Source of the DNA: Sepioteuthis lessoniana
Lineage: Eukaryota > Mollusca > Cephalopoda > Myopsida > Loliginidae
Length of the DNA stretch: 64,000 bases
Direction: 5' to 3'
NCBI GenBank assembly: GCA_963585895.1
Contig: OY757924.1
Span: forward strand, 59,404,940 to 59,468,939
A model generated the notes under the pieces. It was not told the DNA's origin and searched no databases. It saw only the letters and a list, made by a program, of their open reading frames with translations. The number at the start of each line of letters is the position of its first letter. Positions within the stretch are counted from its first letter, which is position 1. Positions 43,501-54,299 of this stretch are shown piece after piece. Position numbers and translations under genes: made by a program.

Positions 43501-43565
43501 TGTCCCCTGAAGCTATTGATAAATAGTATGATAGACTTTGCTCTTTAGCCTAGCTCCTAGCGTGT
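43501..43565 (+). mobile_element. SINE-A, right half, split by the LINE
   Basis: GAAGCTATTGATAAATAGTA, TGATAGACTTTGCTC and TTTAGCCTAGCTCCTAG match CAGCTATGGGTAAATAGTAG and the following bases of SINE-A. Confidence 0.5.
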
Positions 43566-43569
43566 GTGT

Positions 43570-43815
43570 TATAAACTGCTTAATTCTTGTCAGGATACTT
43601 TCACTTATAAGAATCTGGTAGTCCAGCAGGTTAATCGCAACGTCATGGTGATTCCTGCAAAAGAAACTGATTTTATTGTACTATTTATATGTAAACGTGT
43701 CGTGAGATTATTAGAATATCTTGTAATACTACAGCTTTTAAAGATAGCTTTTAAGACTCTTAAAAACCGTTAATGACCACAAAAGGAATACTTCACTTAG
43801 AATGTGATATCATTT
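43570..43815. other. No gene recognised
   Basis: Short AT-rich spacer before the R4/Dong-like cluster. Confidence 0.4.
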
Positions 43816-44206
43816 TTTTCTTTAAGAATATTATTGTCATTATAATTATTTTATTCCATAAAGAGAATTTTTGCATCATCTTTCGCTGATGTTTTTTTAC
43901 AGGAGTTTGTTTGAGAGAAAATCTCCTCAAGTCCCTTAGAATTCTGCCTGATCTTAGTAATATTGTAAACAAGATGGTTCCCACTTATTCTCTTATTTCG
44001 GGTAGCATCACAGATCCACCAGTTTTCTATAAACGTTGAGATGTGTCCTACCCTGCTGAGTTACTGCTTTTCATTCACCACGATTATGTCCTTTCATTTT
44101 CTTTCCGAATTAACTCGCTTTGGGTGTGCCCATGTAACGCTATTCGAAGCATGGATATTTTTACTGCCCTCTGCTGTAACTATTGTATGTTCTTACTTCA
44201 TTATGG

Positions 44207-44450
44207 GGGGTTTCCTCGTGGTGTAATGGTTAAAGCGATGGACTGCAGAATCGTAGTAAGCGAGTTCGTACTCCAGTCGCGCTATTGCGTTCACTTTCGG
44301 GCAAATACCCTTGGGAAAGGTATGAACCCCCATATCCTCCCAGCTGTGGGTTAAATAGTACCACTATTGTTCTTCTAGGAGAATAGCTTTGGCATTAAAT
44401 AACCTACAAAGGTTGATATGCCATTAAACAAAGACACCAAACCAAACCAA
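44207..44450 (+). mobile_element. SINE-B, best copy, 12-bp target duplication
   Basis: This is the reference for SINE-B: A box TGGTGTAATGG, a diverged B box (GCGAGTTCGTACTCC), GCGCTATTGCGTTCACTTTC, core CAAATACCCTTGGGAAAGGT with ATGAACCCCCATATCCTCCC and CAGCTGTGGGTTAAATAG. The tail is TTGGCATTAAATAACC, TACAAAGGTTGATATGCC and ATTAAAC, with CCAAACC repeats. ACTTCATTATGG stands at 44,195-44,206 and 44,451-44,462. Confidence 0.95.
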
Positions 44451-45091
44451 ACTTCATTATGGTTGCTCATGTCTCGCTTATTTATAACATAGCCGGCAAA
44501 ACGGTATTATTGTAGCGGTTTTTTGTTCCTCAGTCCTCTGGAATCAGAAATTTAACAAGCCGATAATTTTTTTCTTATTAAGTCGCACTTGGCCCCGTTG
44601 TCCAACTTGGATTGGGTAATCCGTTTGTATCTCAGAGAAGTCCCTGTGTACGTGATAGGCTTCATTTCTTGGATCAGATTCTAGTTTAGGTATATGCCAC
44701 TTGTCTGCATAACCAAATGTTAATCTTTTGCTTAATTCTATGTGAATCCACATTCCCACCCACTCATGCCTAGACTTGTATTCTTTTTGTGCTAGTTAAC
44801 TGCATTCACTTATAATTTGATAAGTCGTTTCATCTCTCTCGCCACATAATCTACAATTGCTATTCTGTTGCATATTATCAATTTTCACTTTGATATAATT
44901 GGTGTCCTTATGGCATTATTTTCTGCTGCTATAAAAACAGATTCAATTTATCTCGTGATGATTCCCTTTTGTAGCTATGTCCATCTCATTTCATAAGCAA
45001 TTTAATTAGTGTATCGCTTGAAATATTCATATAATTGCTTTTCTTCCTATTTTTGTTTTCTAGATTTGTAATTTTACTGTTTGTTCAGTGG

Positions 45092-45776
45092 GGACCATAT
45101 AAAAATAATCACAGTATGATCCAGTTTGGAACGCACCCAAAATTACATCGTGCTAAAACCGCTATAGAACGCCCCACTTCATTTTTTGACCAATCAGCTT
45201 CACGTGCGCCTTTTTCCCCGAGCCAGTCTTTGTTGTCACTGTGGCGGATCCATTACTCGACTAATGAATTGTATAAACACAGGCAGCAGCAAGTAAATTA
45301 CCAATTGAGATTCGGCCTTCAACAGTCTACAGTACGTTTCGATTCAGACATCTTGGACATTTTCATCACAGAAAGACCAGCATCTACGAATAACCAGATT
45401 TCCAGTCCCCAAGAATACCAGGAAAATTTACCGTCATCGGTTGGTTACATATGAAAACGGCCGAATCAACGTTAAAAACTGACAATGAATACGTTGTCTC
45501 CTTCCTTCTCTGTCTCTTTGCAATGGATAAAACTTCTCCACCGCCTTACGAGCACAGCAACCCGAATATCCATTACGCAAGTTGTGCTGGTTCTTAGCGC
45601 ACCATGATCCTCTCACACTCTCTGAATTCAAACTTTTACGTCGGTTAATTCAAAAATAAATGTTTTTTGAAGTTACATGCTCACCTGTCTTTTCATTGAC
45701 GTTCAATTCTTGGGGACGTTGACACGATCACCTCTAAATCCTGCACTTCCATTAGTCTTATGTTTAAATAGCTGTT
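45092..45776 (+). mobile_element. Unidentified 685-bp insert, LTR-like boxes
   Basis: It interrupts the R4/Dong-like copy, with AGTGG on both sides (45,087-45,091 and 45,777-45,781). Inside on the plus strand: GACCAATCAG (CCAAT), CACGTGCGCC, TTGTATAAACACAGG (TATA-like), and later AAAAATAAATGTTTTTTGAA (poly(A)-signal-like). A frame of about 110 codons (ending SSVGYI) has no motif I know. The order of boxes suits a solo LTR, but the ends are not a clear TG...CA. Probably an old mobile insertion of unknown family. Confidence 0.4.
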
Positions 45777-46195
45777 AGTGGCTGATGTCATTTATCTTTC
45801 ATTGCTTTTTTTTTAGTATTAATCAAGTTCTTGAGTTGTTGCATCAAAGCTGTGCTTAAAACTGTAGAGTCCTCCTCCTCTTTCTTTTATTGACTCTTAG
45901 ATTATGTCTATGTCATCTCTCGGGTGTAAGGCCTGATACATGATCGTCATTTTTTTTCGTACATTCGTCAAATTGTCTGATTTCTTCCCTTAAATACGGT
46001 CGAGTGGGGTTGTGTTGATTTTTTTATTCTTTTAGTGACAATTTTGCTAAGGATTTTAGCTTTAATTCTTTTTTTGGTCATTCAAGCTACTCTTTTTTTA
46101 TTTATATCTTCATCATTTCATTTGTGCAGTCGGCTTCAAATATTTCCAGGTATCTGTAGTTTTCTTTTCCTTTGAGTATTATAGCTGATTTTGTT

Positions 46196-46283
46196 GTTGT
46201 TGCTGTTGTTGTTGTTGTTGTTGTTCTTCTTCTTCTTCTTCTTCTTCTTTTTCTTCTTCTCATTATTATTATTATTATTATTT
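46196..46283. repeat. (TTG)n(TTC)n(TTA)n microsatellite
   Basis: Trinucleotide repeats in three phases between two R4/Dong-like copies; the TTA part (46,261-46,283) touches the 3' end of the long copy. Confidence 0.9.
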
Positions 46284-46317
46284 ACTCCATTAGAGTTTTT
46301 CACATCAGTGTTGGCTG

Positions 46318-46935
46318 ATGGTTTTTCACTGGAGTTTGAGTGACAGTAAGTCTCCTCAAGTCTCCAGGACTCGTCTCAGGATTCTGGCCGTTCTCAGCAA
46401 TGCTGTCATTTGGATAGTCTCTACCCGTCCACCAACTTCCAAGTCTTCTAGGCCTTTTAATAATTCTTTAGTTATTGTGCCAAAAGCACCAATCACAATT
46501 GGTACAATCGTCACTTTCATGTTCCACAGCTTTTTCAATTCTCTAGCAAGGTCGAGGTACTTATCTCTCTTTTCACATTCCTTCAGATTTATTCCGTGGT
46601 CCGCCGGGATAGCAAAGTGGACAAATTTTGCAAATTATCTTTTTTTTTTTTTGCTGATTATTATCAGGTCTGGTCTTCTGGTCCGGATTAGGTGATCTGT
46701 TTGTATGTTAGAGTCCCATAGGAGTTTAGGCGTGTCATTTTCTAGGACAGGTGCTTGGTTGTGCATATACCATTTGTTAGTATGGTCAAATTTAAATTTC
46801 TTGCACTTTTCCCAGTGGATCACCTTGCCGACCCAGTCGTATCTCGCCTTATAATCCTTCTGTGTTAATTTGCTGCATTCACTTATTATGTGATTGATCG
46901 TTTCATCTCTGTGACCGCATAGCCCACATTTACTG
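46318..46935 (-). pseudogene. R4/Dong-like CCHC and endonuclease region, decayed
   Basis: CGLCGHRDETINHIISEC (near 46,925-46,872) is a CCHC motif. After it come VIHWEKCKKFKFDHTNKWYM and VLENDTPKLLWDSNIQTDHL, then RRPDLIIISKKKK, with the PD...K pattern of restriction-like endonucleases. MKKLWNMKVTIVPIVIGAFG and VGGRVETIQMTALLRTARIL end the protein. The acidic DxK box after RRPD is hidden in a poly-T interrupted part. Confidence 0.8.
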
Positions 46936-47457
46936 TTTTGTTGCTTCTTATCTATTCTGGCTTTGGTATGATTGGTCCTTATGGCGTTGCCCTGTGCTGC
47001 TATTAGGAGAGATTCCGTTTCTCTCTCAAGGTTTCCTTTTCTTAGCCAAGTCCAGGTTTTCTGGTGTGAGATGTTATTTATTTGTCGTTTAAAGCGGCAA
47101 TAGAGTTGTTTTTTTCTCCCATTTTTGTTTCCTAGTTGTTGTCATTCTATCGTCTATCGTATTGTCCGTATCGTTTCTGATGGCTGTAATCAGTCCTCGT
47201 TCGTGTTTTTCTAGTAGGTTTTGAGCTGTTGTATCGATGCATCTACGCTGTCTTCGATGCTGGCAAGTCCTCTTCCTCCCTCTTTTCTAGATACATATAG
47301 TCTGTCGACGTCGTCACTGGGATGTAATGTCTTATGAATGGTCATTAGTTTTCTTGTTCTTTGATCCATTTGTATAATTTCATCTCTGGTCCACTTGAAA
47401 GAGGTCGCGAATATCTTACGAGGGCAAAGCCCAAGTATTTATTCTTTTGATGAGGTT

Positions 47458-48504
47458 TCAGCTGGAGAGTTTTGTCTCGAGTAGTTTTCTAGTTCGCCTG
47501 GGATATTCTTTTCGAATCTTGTCTTTCAGTTCCACTTGTTTGAGGGTGTCAGCCTCCAAGACACCCAAGTATTTGTAGGTTTCCTTTTCTCCGAGCGTTC
47601 TAATTTTGTCGTGATTTGGTAGTTTCATTCCGTCAGTCATATGTGATTTGCCAGTTTTCATGACGAGCATGGCACATTTTTCTATGACAAATTCCATTTG
47701 TATGTCCTGACTGTAAATTCTAAAGGTGTGTATGAGAATTTCCAGTTCTTTTTCATTTTTTTTTGCAAATAGTTTAATGTCATCTCCTTGGAAAATTCCT
47801 CTTTGAATCTTTGTTTCAGCTAAGCTTCTTTCTCCTGCTGTCACCTGTACTCTCCAGGTCTTTATGGTCTTTTTGATGAAGTTCATGTGATATTTTGTAC
47901 TTTTTGAGACAGTGTAGTATCCAGCTTTGTGGGACCATATCATATGCCATTTTGTTGTTAATCCAAGCTATAGCTAGATTTTTCCGTCTTGCCTTGCTCT
48001 CATTTAGGACGTGTTGATCTATGTAGGATAATTCTGCTGTGCTTCTGGATCCTTTGCGGCATCTTTTCTGTTCGTCAGGGAAAATCCGCGGATTGTTTGT
48101 GAGTAGTAAATCTTTTCCCTTATTTGTGCTGTTAGTATTTTCCACATCATTGGTAGGCAGGTTATCTGTCTATAATTGTTTGGAGCAGTACCTTTGCTTG
48201 GGTCCTTTTGGATTAATATAGTCTTTCCTTTGGTCGTTATGTCAAGTACTTGCGCGCCTTCTAGGCATCTGTTCATTTCTAGTGCTAGTCTGCCGTGAAT
48301 GGAATTGAATTTCTTGAACCAGAAGCCATGTATTCCATCATGGCCTGGCGTTCTCCAGTTTGATATTCTTTTTAATATCGTTTTTAGTAAGTCTATGTGT
48401 ATTTCCGTTATAGGGCCTTCTTCAAGTCCCTCTAGTTCTCTTGTAATATTGTTTATCCATTCAGCATTTTCACTATGTTTTTTCGTTATCATATTTTCGT
48501 CCAA
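47458..48504 (-). pseudogene. R4/Dong-like reverse transcriptase, decayed
   Basis: ISNWRTPGHDGIHGFWFKKF, GKTILIQKDPSKGTAPNNYR and QITCLPMMWKILTAQIREKI are the finger and early palm motifs. KRCRKGSRSTAELSYIDQHV and LAIAWINNKMAYDMVPQSWI hold motif A, where the usual YKKAYD is now NKMAYD. TKIQRGIFQGDDIKLFAKKN joins the QGD motif straight to the catalytic DD by deletion. ETYKYLGVLEADTLKQVELK and RKLLETKLSS follow. At least three frames are used. Confidence 0.85.
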
Positions 48505-49259
48505 AATCGTTCGGTTTCTTTGGCATCCGGTTTATTTCGTGTCACTCCCTCCCAATTGTTGATAGAATTTTCTTTCGTTGTTTTGGAAAGACCTGTTTTG
48601 TCTGTAGTGTTTTACCCTTTGTTGATATCTCTTTATTCTTCCTTATTTCGCCAGGGCTTTCTGGTTTATTTCCTCAAGTTGTACTGTTATTTTTCCCTGT
48701 GTTGCCTGTTCCTTTTTGTTCTCGCTTATTTTATCATTCATTGTTTTCTGATCTTTTTTATTTGCGTTTCAAGTCGAATTTCCCATCCTGGTTCGGACTG
48801 TTTCTTCGTCCTTTTTGAGGGGATCCAAGTTTTTTCACAAACTAAATTTGCACCAGCATAATTTAGTTCATTTAACTCGGTTATATTATTCGTCGGTATG
48901 TAAGGTAGTATGTGATTTATTTTAATCGTTTCTATCTTAAATGGTTTCCATTCTTCGTTTCTTAATGATGGTAGAATAGTCTTTTCACTACTAATGATTC
49001 TCTTTACATTTTCTAGATTTATATTTTGTTCTTGTGATTGTGTTTCTTCCTGGTTGCTTGGTAGTGTATCGTTTGAGAGTTTGGTGTTTTCATTTTCCAA
49101 AGTTGACAGTTCTGTTTCGTTTGATTGTTTTTGCTTGACTCCACTTGATGTGCCTGGTACTGTATTCTAGTTTTGTTTGCGTGTTTTTTGATTGATTTCT
49201 AGTATTTCAAGATCAGAAAACCAACCCTTCTAAATTATTGTTCTAACTTGATCGGCAAG

Positions 49260-49586
49260 CTATTGGCTAGTTGTTTGAAATTTCGTGCATTCTTGCCGGA
49301 TCTCTATCATTCTTTTCCTGTATACTCTTTGTGAAGGGTTGCTCCAAAAATAGCATTGTAGTGCAAGTTGATTATCTTCCCTAGTCCATGTTTTGAGTTT
49401 AGGTCTCCGATCGTTGTAGTTTCTGACGTCGTCGTTGATGTACCTGAAAAAAGAGCGGCCAACATTCGTTGGATGACTACCGGATCTCCCATGCTGGTAA
49501 TCAGGAGAGCGCCTGCCGATCATGACACCTAGGCCAGTTGTTTGGGTCCCACGTTGTGTAATATTGTGTTTTAACATTTTGATCAT
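49260..49586 (-). pseudogene. R4/Dong-like ORF, N-terminal part
   Basis: 109 codons starting MIKMLKHNITQRGTQTTGLG. LKTWTREDNQLALQCYFWSN is followed by PSQRVYRKRMIEIRQECTKF; the tryptophan and basic spacing looks Myb-like, which would suit DNA binding, but this is inference. The next part, 48,738-49,100 (ENENTKLSNDTLPSNQEETQ to WEIRLETQIKKIRKQ), is a polar linker in another frame. Confidence 0.65.
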
Positions 49587-49715
49587 GGGTGGTATATTTT
49601 AGCTATACCAGACCCAGGGATTGTTTATGATCTGCCAGCCTGACATAGATGTGACCAAGAACAGCTATGATGGCTCTACATAAACAGCAGGTCATCAAAA
49701 AAAAAAATTGGGTTT

Positions 49716-50434
49716 ATGAAACCCTAAGTTTTAACTTGTTAAAGTCCGTTATCAGCCAATTTTTATTTTGCTTCCGGGTCTGAACTCTGGAGCTACGTTC
49801 GTATTCTCCTGCAATGCGTTCATAGTTTATATCTATAGACTTATTTTTGTATTATTTCTGTTGAGGCTAATCATTTTTAGAGATAAAACTTCTGATGACT
49901 CTGCAGTTAAATTAAAGGCACAAACTATTTATCGAGTAAGTTGATCGGCGAGTATTTTTTGATTTTAGCGCGTTAAATTTAAACAAATCTTTCATATTTC
50001 AGAATCGTTCACCTGGAAATAATTTAGCCAATTAGAAAGATTCTTCATTTATAAAGGTTACAAATTGTACATTAAAAGATTCAATGCTGTATTCTTTTTA
50101 AAAGATCAAAACTCACCAATCCTCCACTGAAATAAAAGATCTTAAATTCAATTCCTCTTTTTTGTCCTAGTCCTTATAACCACTAACACATCTTTACCTC
50201 ATAAAGATCTTTACCTTATAAGCTGGGGGTGGGGATTTAGTGTTTTAGTAATTAGGCGACTAGCGCGCTAAATTTAAACAAATCTTACATATTTCAGAAT
50301 CGTTCACCTGTAAATGATTTAGCCGATTAGAAAGGTTCTTCATTTATAAAGGTTACAAATTGTACATTAAAAGATTCAATGCTGTATTCTTTAAAAAAAA
50401 AAAAATCAAAACTGACCAATCCTCACTCCTTTCA
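49716..50434. repeat. Direct duplication, unit about 289 bp
   Basis: 49,965-50,132 and 50,254-50,422 are nearly identical: GCGYTAAATTTAAACAAATC, ATATTTCAGAATCGTTCACC, GGTTACAAATTGTACATTAA and AAGATTCAATGCTGTATTCT occur in both. The unit including spacer is about 289 bp. The high identity marks a recent local duplication; it is of no known family. Confidence 0.8.
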
Positions 50435-50545
50435 GGTTTTTCTCAATAGTTTTAACTGGCGGTCTTTCACTTGAGTCTGAACAACAACATGTCCCCCCAG
50501 GTCTTCAGGACTCAAAGTACATGAGCTGAAGATACGAATTCTGTC
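50435..50545 (-). mobile_element. R4/Dong-like LINE, 3' end fragment
   Basis: GGCGGTCTTTCACTTGAGTC and CCCCCAGGTCTTCAGGACTC match the last 100 bp of the family. It lacks an adjoining TTA tract, unlike the other copies. Confidence 0.55.
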
Positions 50546-50567
50546 TCCTATTGTCAATTCTCCTCTG

Positions 50568-50950
50568 ATTTATTATTAATAATTTACTCCTTTGAGAATT
50601 TTACACTTCAAAATTAGATAATCATTTTTTAGTGGAATTTGAAGGACAGCAAGTCTTCTTAAATTTCCAGAATTCTGGCCGATCTTAGCTATGCTTTAGT
50701 CTGGATGATCTCTACTTGTCTTCTCATTTCTGAATCCACTCCCTTTATTAATCATTTAGGAATCGTTCCAAGTTCACCAATTACAATTGATATCATTGTC
50801 ACCTTCAAGGTCCATAGTTACTTTTAGTTCTCTGGAAAGGTCCAGATATTTATCGTTCTTTTCTCTTTCTTTGAATTTTTCTTTGCGGTCATCCACAGGT
50901 TCTCTTTTTTTTGTTGACGATCCCAAGGTTGGGTTGTCTGGCCAAGATTT
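50568..50950 (-). mobile_element. R4/Dong-like LINE, 5'-truncated copy
   Basis: The left end is TTATTATTAATAATTTACTC, then the 3' end words (GGAATTTGAAGGACAGCAAG, AATTCTGGCCGATCTTAGC). Then come codons for the KVTMISIVIGELGTIPK-like end of the protein and RPDNPTLGSSTKK at the endonuclease motif. It is cut exactly at the TTA tract of the next copy. Confidence 0.7.
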
Positions 50951-50951
50951 G

Positions 50952-51545
50952 GTTATTATTATTTTTATGATTATTAGTATTAGAGTTTTTCACATTATTG
51001 TTAGCTAATGGTCTTTAACTGGAGGTTGAGTGACAGCAAAACTCTTCCAGTCTACAGGACTCTTACTAGTATTCCAGTTGACCTCAATGATGTAGTTGTT
51101 TGGATGGTCTCCACTCGTCCTCTTATTTCCAAGTCCTCCAGTCCTTTGAATAATCCTTTGTTGACTGTACCAAAAGCACCATTTACAATTGGTATAATTG
51201 TCACCTTCATGTTCCGCAGTTTTTTCAATTCCCTAGTATTTCCCAGTGGATCACCTTGCCCATCCAATCGTGTCCAGACTTACACTTCTACCATTTCAAT
51301 TTGCTACATTCGCTTATTATGTGATTAATCATTTCGTCTTTATCACCATATAACCTACATTTGCTATTTTGTTGCGTCTTATCTATTCTCGCTTTGATAT
51401 GCTTGGATTTAATGGTGTTTTTATGCTGCTATTAGGAGAGATTCAGTTTCTCTCTTAAGGTTTCCTTTTCTCATCCACCTCAATGTGTTTTCAAGTGAAA
51501 TGTTGCTTATTAGACATATAAAACGCACATAAAATTGTTTTTCTT
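50952..51545 (-). mobile_element. R4/Dong-like LINE, copy with internal deletion
   Basis: The left end is TTATTATTATTTTTATGATT, then TTAGAGTTTTTCACATTATT. The C-terminal codons read LRNMKVTIIPIVNGAFGTVN and LEIRGRVETIQTTTSLRSTG. Near 51,240 it jumps past the endonuclease motif to the VIHWE region, then HIISEC-like and CRLYGDKDE-like codons. 5'-truncated near 51,545. Confidence 0.75.
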
Positions 51546-51549
51546 TACA

Positions 51550-52960
51550 TCTATTATTGTTATTATTATGTTAGAATATTAACAGGAGTTTTGCAATTGT
51601 TCTGATGCTCTTTTAAACTATATACAACGTAACTTTTTCTTGTCAAACAGTTGGGAAAAAATTCTTTGTTCCTTTTTAAAGTGATTGTTTATTGTTTTTT
51701 TTTAAATCTTTTTCGAGGCAGTAACTGGAAATAATAGATGTTATGATTGTGTTTGTATTTTTAGATTTTGTTAACAATATGTATGTCATTTATTTGGTTT
51801 ATTCAACTTATTTGTGAGTTCGTTATTTCTTTAAAGTTAAAGTTCAAAGCATTCCAATGAGTTATTTGATTTAGAGACATAGAAATCCATGGTCTTATCA
51901 GCTGTACTCTATCTCAATGCTAAATAATTTTTCGTCAAAACATAAGAGCAGGGTAAAGAAACTAGTTAAAAGATGTAATGCATCTGCTAGTTTTTAATTC
52001 AATAACTTATTTATTGTGATGGACATAAAAGAATAAGAAAACTCAAAATTTATTCAGCCGACGTCATGTCAAATTTTTGAATGTCCATTTTGTTTCGACA
52101 TTTTTTTTCTTTTGATTTTAATTATTATCTTTTTCTTTGTTTTTGCTGACAATAAATTCAAGACGCCGATAAAATAATGTCCCCCCCCCTAAAAATCAAA
52201 AGAGAGACAAACAAATAAAAACAGCAAAAAAACAAAAACAAAACAGAAATAAAGACACCATGAAAAAGAACCCTGTTTCTGTTTTAAGACTTTCAGTGAA
52301 ATGTTTGAATATTTATAAGAACCGAAAGAAAATATATGATTCTTTGTGGGACAATTGATTATTAAAACAGATTTTATTTTGAAATGAAGAATTTTGACGC
52401 CTGAAATGTATTGTTAAAACAAACATGACCAGACAAAATGGAAACTGTCGTGACTCGTCATGAAAATGCAAACACACACTCATACCTTCATTCTACACAA
52501 ACACATAAAAACGAAGAAAAAATATTAGGCATTGCTTTCATTTTTATGCCAAGCACATATCGCCTGGTTTCGTAGTTTTTGTAAAATTAGATGATTATTT
52601 CAATATTTGATAACAGCTTTAGATAAAATTTTGCTTCATAAACTCGTTTAAAAAATTATATAACCCTGGTCCAAATTAATAAAGCAGTCACTGATTTATT
52701 TTCAATAAATGCTTCTAAACATATATTTAGTATTGATTCTCTGTCTCTCTCCATAAATATAGTCATCTACAGACGGACTGTTTCGTTGTATGACAACTCC
52801 TCAGTGTGTCTAGACAAGCGAGATTCTCGAAGCTGGGATCGACACCCTTCTGACTCATACGCCATCTTAAGGTTCTACCGCACAGCCACGAGGAAACAAA
52901 CGTAAGCGAAGGAATTTTAAACGTTTATGTATCACATTTGTTTTGTTTACATATATCAAT
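51550..52960. other. No gene recognised
   Basis: AT-rich sequence with a poly-C run near 52,180. Nothing matching the families here; frames are short. Confidence 0.4.
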
Positions 52961-52966
52961 ATTACT

Positions 52967-53308
52967 CGCAACATTCTTAAGACCTGGTGGCAACACCCCA
53001 CAAGGCACCAACTATACGGCCACCTGCCTCCCATCACGAAAACTACCCAAATTAGAAGAACCAGACATGCAGGACGATGCTGGAGGAGCAGAGACGAGCT
53101 CATAAGGGATGTACTCCTATGGACCCCCACATTTGGCCAAGCAAAAGGAGGACGACCCGCTAGAACATACATACAGCAGCTATGTGAGGATACGTGATGT
53201 AGCCCTGAAGACCTGCCAGAGGAGATGAACAATAGGGAAAAGTGGCGAGAGAGGGCCAGGGATATCCGTGCTAGCGGCACGAAATGATGATGATGATGAT
53301 GATGATGA
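52967..53308 (+). mobile_element. RTE-like LINE, 3' fragment
   Basis: It starts at codons near RNILKTWWQHPTRHQLYGHL, then PPITKTTQIRRTRHAGRC, WRSRDELIRDVLLWTPT and GRPARTYIQQLCEDT, with a stop after that, then RDIRASGT-like codons and a (GAT)n tail at 53,284-53,310. It is very close to the 62.4 kb copy, so relatively young. Confidence 0.85.
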
Positions 53309-53329
53309 TGACATATATCAGCTTAACGG

Positions 53330-53738
53330 TGAGCTCAGTTAATTTGAAGAGCCTTGCCTTACAAAACTGGCTTCGTGGCATACAATCACCAAAATGCACA
53401 GAAAAATTATCACCTGTTTCTTGAAATCTGCAAAGGAATTTGGGCTGAATATTAATCTTAAGAGAGCTGATGTTATTTATCTTACTCCTTCCGGATCTTA
53501 TAACATTAGTGAAGATATACAGAGGGACAGGTATCAACCCAAGTAAACTAATACACACATCTCGGCTTTGCAGCCACCACTAACAGTAGAGGAGATGAGA
53601 AACTAGATATATGAACAACAAATGCTTTCAAGTCATTTGGTGGGCTAAGAAAGCGAGTCTGGCTCAATAGATACATCTCAATAATGTACCATACCCATGA
53701 TACGGATTTGCGAAAGGGACAGAGAATGTTCATATATA
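53330..53738 (+). mobile_element. Second LINE family, post-RT region (left part)
   Basis: Decayed codons read FLKSAKEFGLNINLKRADVI, YLTPSGSYNISEDIQRD, a THLGFAATTNSRGDEKLD-like stretch and RKRVWLNRYISI. These match the order KTEV...YLGS...DEI..RI.KA...LK..VW seen after the reverse transcriptase of RTE-like and other APE-type LINEs. Sequence words differ from the GAT-tailed family. It is interrupted by L copy 2. Confidence 0.55.
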
Positions 53739-53739
53739 T

Positions 53740-54234
53740 ATATACATAGAACATAGGAATCTCGAAACACGAAAAACACTTACGACTTCTTAGTTCTGGT
53801 AAGAAACTTTTAATACCTTTGAGTTTAAAGGTTCTTCTACATAAGAAGAGAGATACGCATCCTTTCTATTCTGGCTTTTTTCTATCTGCCCCCCCCCCAA
53901 CACCACCAACACGTGCGCCCTCGTCGCAAGACCTCCGCGAGCAAGCGAAAGCCAACCGTCTTCTCCTGAGGCAGGACTCAACTCAACTCTGACTTTTTCA
54001 AAATCCCCCCAAATCCTCCGCGCGCGTGCTTCCGGGGCATGACGTCATTCACATCCACTGGTCAACCTTTCTATCAGATTTTTATTTTGACATCTATGAA
54101 CGACACATCCTCCCCGCGTGCGTTAACACCTGCACTCAAGTTTGCACCTAACTAACCTATGTGCTAGGCCGAAAGGTTCTCAGCCTAACTAAACCCAAAG
54201 GCATAAAACGAAATCCCTTGGCCATTATATTACA
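53740..54234 (-). mobile_element. L repeat copy 2, probable solo LTR
   Basis: Inverted relative to 4,450-4,955. Both share the start TGTAATATAATRGCC, the block TTTGGGTTTAGTTAGGCTGA, TGACGTCA, GCGCGGAGGATTTGGGG and the end TATGTTCTATGTATATAT. It lies within a LINE, so it is an insertion. A poly-C run is internal. Mostly well conserved, so younger than copy 3. Confidence 0.6.
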
Positions 54235-54299
54235 GTAAGAAATAAACTTAATATGCAGTGTACAACACCATAGTTCTGTAAACCCTCTTGCACAATGGA

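Larger units (their letters stand above)
43822..46195 (-). mobile_element. R4/Dong-like LINE, diverged copy with two insertions
   Basis: The 3' end is at the left, next to TATTATTGTCATTATAATTA. Pieces follow the 46.3-49.7 kb copy: GGAGTTTGTTTGAGAGAAAA and CTCCTCAAGTC (3' end), then 44,465-45,085 with MGMWIHIELSKRLTFGYADK, WHIPKLESD and IQTDYPIQVGQRGQV (endonuclease region). 45,780-46,190 covers the region between reverse transcriptase and CCHC. A SINE-B lies at 44,207-44,450 and an unidentified insert at 45,092-45,776. The 5' end stops at the TTG/TTC/TTA repeat. Confidence 0.75.
46284..49715 (-). mobile_element. R4/Dong-like LINE, long copy (about 3.4 kb)
   Basis: Minus-strand order: short leader (49,715-49,590), N-terminal protein part, reverse transcriptase, CCHC motif, restriction-like endonuclease region, and 3' end on (TAA)n. 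The layout (single ORF, C-terminal CCHC plus nuclease, insertion at TAA repeats) is that of the R4/Dong clade, where Dong is known to prefer TAA repeats. Frames are broken in several places, including a deletion between QGD and the catalytic DD. Conservation is still high, so it is younger than its neighbours. Confidence 0.8.

Noticed and set aside
45035-45454. 139-codon plus-strand frame as a host protein
   Set aside because: It starts inside LINE sequence and runs into the AGTGG-flanked insert; no known domain. Kept only as an unidentified insert.
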